A DNA stretch of 64,000 nucleotides from Brevibacillus choshinensis (GTDB lineage: Bacteria > Bacillota > Bacilli > Brevibacillales > Brevibacillaceae). Each line of letters opens with the position of its first letter. The stretch's first letter is position 1. Position numbers and translations under genes: made by a program. The notes beneath the pieces are model-generated. The model saw only the letters and a list, made by a program, of their open reading frames with translations. It was not told the origin of the DNA and made no database searches. Positions 61,064 to 64,000 of the stretch are shown here, in pieces. The DNA lies in contig NZ_LJJB01000015.1 of the NCBI RefSeq assembly GCF_001420695.1, forward strand, positions 62,001 to 126,000, read 5' to 3'.

Positions 61064-61140
61064 GAAAACTTGGCTACGCCAAGCTTCTGGCGGAGCCTTA
61101 GTTGCACTTATACTGGATAGGAATCTTATAAATTCCTATC
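61064..61140 (+). repeat. Dispersed repeat, copy 2 (upstream of the chemoreceptor)
   Basis: It starts with GAAAACTTGGCTACGC as in copy 1 (13911). It continues through CAAGC, GGCGGAGCCTTAGTTG and CTTATACT, and ends in a perfect 9-bp hairpin (GATAGGAAT/ATTCCTATC, 61116-61140). Like copy 1 it lies upstream of a minus-strand gene. Confidence 0.55.
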
Positions 61141-61147
61141 TGTGAAA

Positions 61148-61175
61148 CAAAAACCCCCGCACAACCGCGCGAGGG
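61148..61175 (-). terminator. Terminator of the ClpP operon
   Basis: CCCTCGC pairs with GCGGGGG (with G-U pairs) and is followed by TTTTTG on the minus strand, just after the SDR gene. Confidence 0.75.
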
Positions 61176-61194
61176 AGCCATCCTTTTTCCTATT

Positions 61195-62211
61195 CTACTT
61201 CACACCTAACCGAGCTACCCATTCATCCTCGGCTGTATAATGAATCATTCCCGCTATATTCTCTGGCGGATTCGCACTCTCCCACTCGATCGTCCTGCTC
61301 ATGGCTTCCTCCGGAGAAAACCGTTCCCTATACCCCAGTTCGTGTCTGATTTTGCTCGTATCCAGCTGGATGTGTTGTCGTGTCTCGATATCCATGACCA
61401 GATGGGGTGGCAGGTCTGCAGCTGGTACAGGTATGATTTTGCCTTTCCATCCCACTCCAGCTGCGATGCGTTCGACCCACTCCGCCATAGGCAAGCCTGT
61501 TTCTTCCCCGACGTGATAGATTTGACCTGCTGCCCGATCATTCAACACGGTCAGACTGATGGCCTCCGCTATATCCTCGACATAACCGCGTGACCAGCGC
61601 CACGAAGCAAATCTTTCATCCATGAGAATCACGGAACGACCGTCACGCATTTGCTGTAAATAAGGGTAGAGACGATGCTGATAATCACCTGGGCCGTAAA
61701 CCATCGGCAGACGAAGGATCGTGCCCGGCAGGCTCTCATGCCCCATTACCACTTGCTCCACCAGCACTTTGTCATAATCACTCCGGTCAGCTCGTGCCCC
61801 TTGAAACGGATACCGTGTCTCGCATAAAGGCGACTGCTCTGTCAACGGACCTTCTTCCACTGGACCCGATTCGATCCGGTTTACCCGACCAAAAGCCTGA
61901 TACACATCGCAGCTGCTGATCGCAACTACACGGCCCGAAATTCCAGTAAAAGTCTCCATGAGTTGAGTGGCATCTGCTTCTGAATAAGGGAACAAATCTA
62001 CGACCACGTCTGGGGCAAATTCGCGAAAAGCGTTGCGGGACTCATCTAGTCTCGCCCGGTCACCTGTGAACTGGGTAACTCCTGAGGGGAGAGAATTCCC
62101 GCCGGGAGATTGCCCGCGGTTATAGACCGCGATCTCATGCCCCAGATCAGCCATTCGTTTGACCGCATGTGGACCGATAAACCGTGTTCCCCCTAAAAAC
62201 AAGACCTTCAT
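61195..62211 (-). CDS. NAD-dependent epimerase/dehydratase (extended SDR family)
   Basis: A 338-residue Rossmann-fold protein. The NAD(P)-binding glycines are in LFLGGTRFIGPHA (5-17), and an acidic/basic switch VYNRGQS follows near residue 30. The LRLPMVYGPGDYQHRLYPYLQQM segment is typical of nucleotide-sugar epimerase relatives. A clean YxxxK pair is missing: the region reads SDYDKVLVE, as in an atypical branch whose chemistry is poorly known. It lies 18 bases after clpP in the same operon and ends it. A link between the two is unclear. Confidence 0.88.
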   Translation of the reverse strand: MKVLFLGGTRFIGPHAVKRMADLGHEIAVYNRGQSPGGNSLPSGVTQFTGDRARLDESRNAFREFAPDVVVDLFPYSEADATQLMETFTGISGRVVAISSCDVYQAFGRVNRIESGPVEEGPLTEQSPLCETRYPFQGARADRSDYDKVLVEQVVMGHESLPGTILRLPMVYGPGDYQHRLYPYLQQMRDGRSVILMDERFASWRWSRGYVEDIAEAISLTVLNDRAAGQIYHVGEETGLPMAEWVERIAAGVGWKGKIIPVPAADLPPHLVMDIETRQHIQLDTSKIRHELGYRERFSPEEAMSRTIEWESANPPENIAGMIHYTAEDEWVARLGVK

Positions 62212-62228
62212 CCCGACACCCCCGCCTC

Positions 62229-62810
62229 CTACAGCTTTTCGATGACTTTGTCGATTAGACCGTACTCCAACGCTTCCGTTGCCGAGAGGAAATAGTCTCG
62301 ATCCGCATCCTTTTCGATCTGCTCGACTGTCTTGCCCGTGCGCTGGGCAATAATCGAGTATAGCATGTGACGATGCCGCAGAATCCGGTCAGCCGCGATC
62401 TTGATATCGCTTGCCTGCCCTTGGCTGCCTCCCCAAGGTTGGTGAAGCATCACTTCGGCATTCGGCAGTGCGTACCGTTTGCCCTGGGCTCCAGCCACTA
62501 GCAGCATGGCTCCCATGGATGCCGCCATACCCGTGCAAATGGTGGACACCTCCGGTTGCACGAAATTCATCGTATCAATGATGGCCATACCTGCCGTTAC
62601 CGATCCACCCGGCGAGTTGATGTACAGATGAATGTCTTTTTTCGGATCTTCCGCCGCGAGGAACAGCAGCTGAGCCACAACAGCATTGGCGACTTGATCA
62701 TCGATGGCGCTACCCAGAAAAATGATACGATCCTTTAGCAAACGAGAGTAGATATCATACGAACGCTCGCCGTAACTGGTTTGCTCCACAACTACAGGAA
62801 TGAGATTCAT
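62229..62810 (-). CDS. clpP: ATP-dependent Clp protease proteolytic subunit
   Basis: ClpP forms the tetradecameric chamber that degrades proteins unfolded by ClpX or ClpC. The protein has 193 residues with the complete catalytic triad: Ser98 in GMAASMGA, His123 in MLHQPWGG and Asp172 in DADRDYF. The sequence around the handle helix ([18 protein letters not shown]) differs from the main Bacillus ClpP, so this may be a second, specialised paralogue. It has AAAGGAGG before the ATG. It is the third gene of an operon with an HTH regulator, an 87-residue unknown protein upstream and an SDR enzyme downstream. Confidence 0.95.
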   Translation of the reverse strand: MNLIPVVVEQTSYGERSYDIYSRLLKDRIIFLGSAIDDQVANAVVAQLLFLAAEDPKKDIHLYINSPGGSVTAGMAIIDTMNFVQPEVSTICTGMAASMGAMLLVAGAQGKRYALPNAEVMLHQPWGGSQGQASDIKIAADRILRHRHMLYSIIAQRTGKTVEQIEKDADRDYFLSATEALEYGLIDKVIEKL

Positions 62811-62846
62811 GCCTAACGCCTCCTTTAAAAGTGAAGGTAAGTTGGT

Positions 62847-63110
62847 TTACGCCGCCAAGCTCATGCGAGTCGTTTGTGGCGTCGAAGCCGGTATACTTTT
62901 TCGATGAAATCCGGACGAAACTTCTGTAATGACAGCTGGGCTTTCAGCAGGTCCGACTGTCCACGTCTTGACGGATGCCTCTTGCTCCACGACTCTTTGA
63001 TTCCCTGATCGGGAAGGCAGCGGTATGACGTTTCCTCCCTGTCGCTCGGGGCGACTCTCCCACACGACTACCGGTCTGGATTTAGCTGGTGAGGTGGACT
63101 CTGTTCTCAT
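62847..63110 (-). CDS. Unknown 87-residue protein ending in LAA, between HTH regulator and clpP
   Basis: I do not recognise this protein. Its ATG overlaps the stop of the HTH regulator gene (ATGA at 63107-63110), and clpP starts 36 bases after its stop. The sequence is rich in Ser, Pro, Arg and Val without hydrophobic core stretches (SPAKSRPVVVWESRPERQGG), so it is probably largely disordered. The C-terminus reads TTRMSLAA, and a final LAA is what ClpX recognises in ssrA tags. It could be a ClpXP substrate or adaptor. Confidence 0.6.
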   Translation of the reverse strand: MRTESTSPAKSRPVVVWESRPERQGGNVIPLPSRSGNQRVVEQEASVKTWTVGPAESPAVITEVSSGFHRKSIPASTPQTTRMSLAA

Positions 63111-63700
63111 GCCTCTTCTCCTCCTTCTTTGGGGTACACAGCGAGAATGACTTGATACGTTTCCTGACCATCTACTGGGGATTGATACTTTTTCACCAGC
63201 TGGTTGACCAACTGCACATACTCCTCCACAAACGCACCCCGTTGCTCGGCGCTTGCCAGTCGAATACTGGTATCCAACGTGGCGCTCGGGATTTCTTCCT
63301 CCCGATCGGAGCGCTCCATCAGCGCAAGTGCATCACGTTTGATCCGTTCAGCTGTATTGACTAGATGCGACAGCGCCCCTTGATCCTTCATCTGCTGAAC
63401 CGTCTCGTTTGCAAAGTTCAACGCATCGGATAAAACATATGTCCGTGCGATAGCCAAATAGAGCACCTCGACCAGATTGCGCACCTGACGACTTCCGACC
63501 TTGCGTACCAAGCCCACCTTTTCAAGCGCCTTCAAATGGTAGTTCACGCGTTGGGGAATTTCGTTGATTCCACGCGCCACTTCTGCTGCTGAGGCTGGCT
63601 CTGCCAATCGGCTCAATATTTCTGCCCGTAGTGGGTTGAGCAATGCCATCGCCTGCTCAGGAGCTTCGACTACATAGGTTTCCAGCTGTTCATGCGCCAC
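63107..63700 (-). CDS. Winged-helix (ArsR/HTH_20-like) transcriptional regulator
   Basis: A 197-residue regulator. The N-terminal winged helix (about 15-80) reads ALLNPLRAEILSRLAEPASAAEVARGI and then VNYHLKALEKVGLVRKVGSRQVRNLVEVLYLA. The C-terminal 110 residues are helical and may bind a ligand or mediate dimers (NFANETVQQMKDQGALSHLV, EEYVQLVNQLVKKYQ). It is the first gene of the operon with the LAA-tailed protein, clpP and the SDR gene. Two TTACGTA sites in its upstream region suggest autoregulation. Confidence 0.85.
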   Translation of the reverse strand: MAHEQLETYVVEAPEQAMALLNPLRAEILSRLAEPASAAEVARGINEIPQRVNYHLKALEKVGLVRKVGSRQVRNLVEVLYLAIARTYVLSDALNFANETVQQMKDQGALSHLVNTAERIKRDALALMERSDREEEIPSATLDTSIRLASAEQRGAFVEEYVQLVNQLVKKYQSPVDGQETYQVILAVYPKEGGEEA

Positions 63701-63725
63701 AAAAACACCTCATGACATTAATCAT

Positions 63726-63750
63726 TTACGTAAAAATAGTTTATTACGTA
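63726..63750. promoter_or_regulatory. Candidate operator: two TTACGTA sites
   Basis: TTACGTA occurs at 63726-63732 and 63744-63750, each centred on the palindrome TACGTA and 18 bases apart, about 25 bases before the HTH gene. The spacing puts both on one face of the helix within two turns. The regulator itself is the likely ligand. Confidence 0.45.
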
Positions 63751-63781
63751 GCTTTTCGTTTGTCAAATGCTGGACGTACCT

Positions 63782-63813
63782 AAAAATGCCCCGCTTGTCC
63801 AGCGGAGCTTTTT
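63782..63813. terminator. Bidirectional terminator
   Basis: GCCCCGCT pairs with AGCGGAGC (one mismatch, 5-base loop), with TTTTT on the plus strand and ATTTTTA on the minus strand. It closes the partial gene at the right edge. Confidence 0.75.
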
Positions 63814-63840
63814 GGTGCGATAACAGCTTGGGATGGGAAT

Positions 63841-64000
63841 TTATCGCTGATATTCGATTTTTTCGCCATTTTGTGGTATTTGTATCCGATCAGACAAATC
63901 GTTTGCCCTTACGTACTCGACCAGCTCACTGCGGCTGAGCAAGCAATGATTCCACACTTCCATATGCGCGACGAAAATTTGACTGTTTCCAGCGGCTTGT
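63841..64000 (-). CDS. MBL-fold metallohydrolase, C-terminal part
   Basis: The gene enters from the right edge and its last 52 codons are visible, ending at a TAA (63841-63843). The sequence FVAHMEVWNHCLLSRSELVEYV, then RIQIPQNGEKIEYQ, matches the C-terminal end of MBL-fold hydrolases in which a conserved HME...NHC segment carries a late metal ligand. The active-site part lies outside the window, so the family is a moderate-confidence call. A terminator follows. Confidence 0.6.
   Translation of the reverse strand, partial: QAAGNSQIFVAHMEVWNHCLLSRSELVEYVRANDLSDRIQIPQNGEKIEYQR

Overview
The window looks like a chromosomal segment of an aerobic, endospore-forming member of the Bacillales, most likely a Brevibacillus. 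This rests on intermediate base composition, strong AGGAGG-type ribosome binding sites, RNase J, a bacilliredoxin, S-box and c-di-AMP riboswitches, and TasA/SipW matrix genes. The genus call is an inference. No rRNA, tRNA, CRISPR array, transposase or phage gene was seen.

Layout. 1-1.4 kb: the start of a secreted M28 peptidase and two small unknown genes, one of which seems to start at an ATC codon. 1.4-11.2 kb: four paralogous oligopeptide-binding proteins (one without a lipobox) with no permease genes. Set among them are a two-gene module, a TIR-like NADase-type protein with a GAF-like C-terminus plus an overlapping 81-residue partner, and an AraC regulator. 11.2-14.3 kb: the methionine importer metNIQ behind a SAM-I riboswitch. 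14.5-24.8 kb: housekeeping and redox genes (LCP wall ligase, MFS exporter, aldo/keto reductase, bacilliredoxin, RNase J, DUF3889, Sco, rhodanese), a 26-residue CDGSH-like protein, metY behind a second SAM-I riboswitch, and a LysM-3D wall enzyme behind a c-di-AMP riboswitch.

25.1-31.6 kb: a large TasA/CalY-SipW matrix locus on the minus strand, with three ER-type signal peptidases, four CalY-like proteins (one fused to a parallel beta-helix) and a Pro/Thr/Ser-rich secreted protein. Next to it are a zinc-ribbon protein, a degenerate HD-GYP membrane protein and a NarL-type two-component system. 35.6-45.3 kb, plus strand: an ArsR-MFS pair, a MoxR-DUF58-DUF4129 operon, and an ArsR gene leading a three-gene ABC-2 exporter. 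45.5-57.2 kb: NamA, a metallo-beta-lactamase-fold protein, citrate synthase with LysR genes, an EamA transporter, a DUF6583-like protein, proline iminopeptidase, a YdjM-like protein, a cupin and an SgrR-like regulator divergent from an MFS exporter. 58.6-59.2 kb: a gene-free stretch with three consecutive nested inverted repeats. 59.2-64 kb: a chemoreceptor, then an operon of an HTH regulator, an 87-residue protein ending in LAA, ClpP and an SDR epimerase, and finally the tail of an MBL-fold hydrolase.

The best candidates for something undescribed are the TIR/GAF two-gene module (7.2-8.5 kb), the mini CDGSH protein (22.0 kb), the expanded SipW/CalY locus with its beta-helix fusion, the nested inverted-repeat block (58.6-59.2 kb) and the LAA-tailed protein encoded next to clpP.
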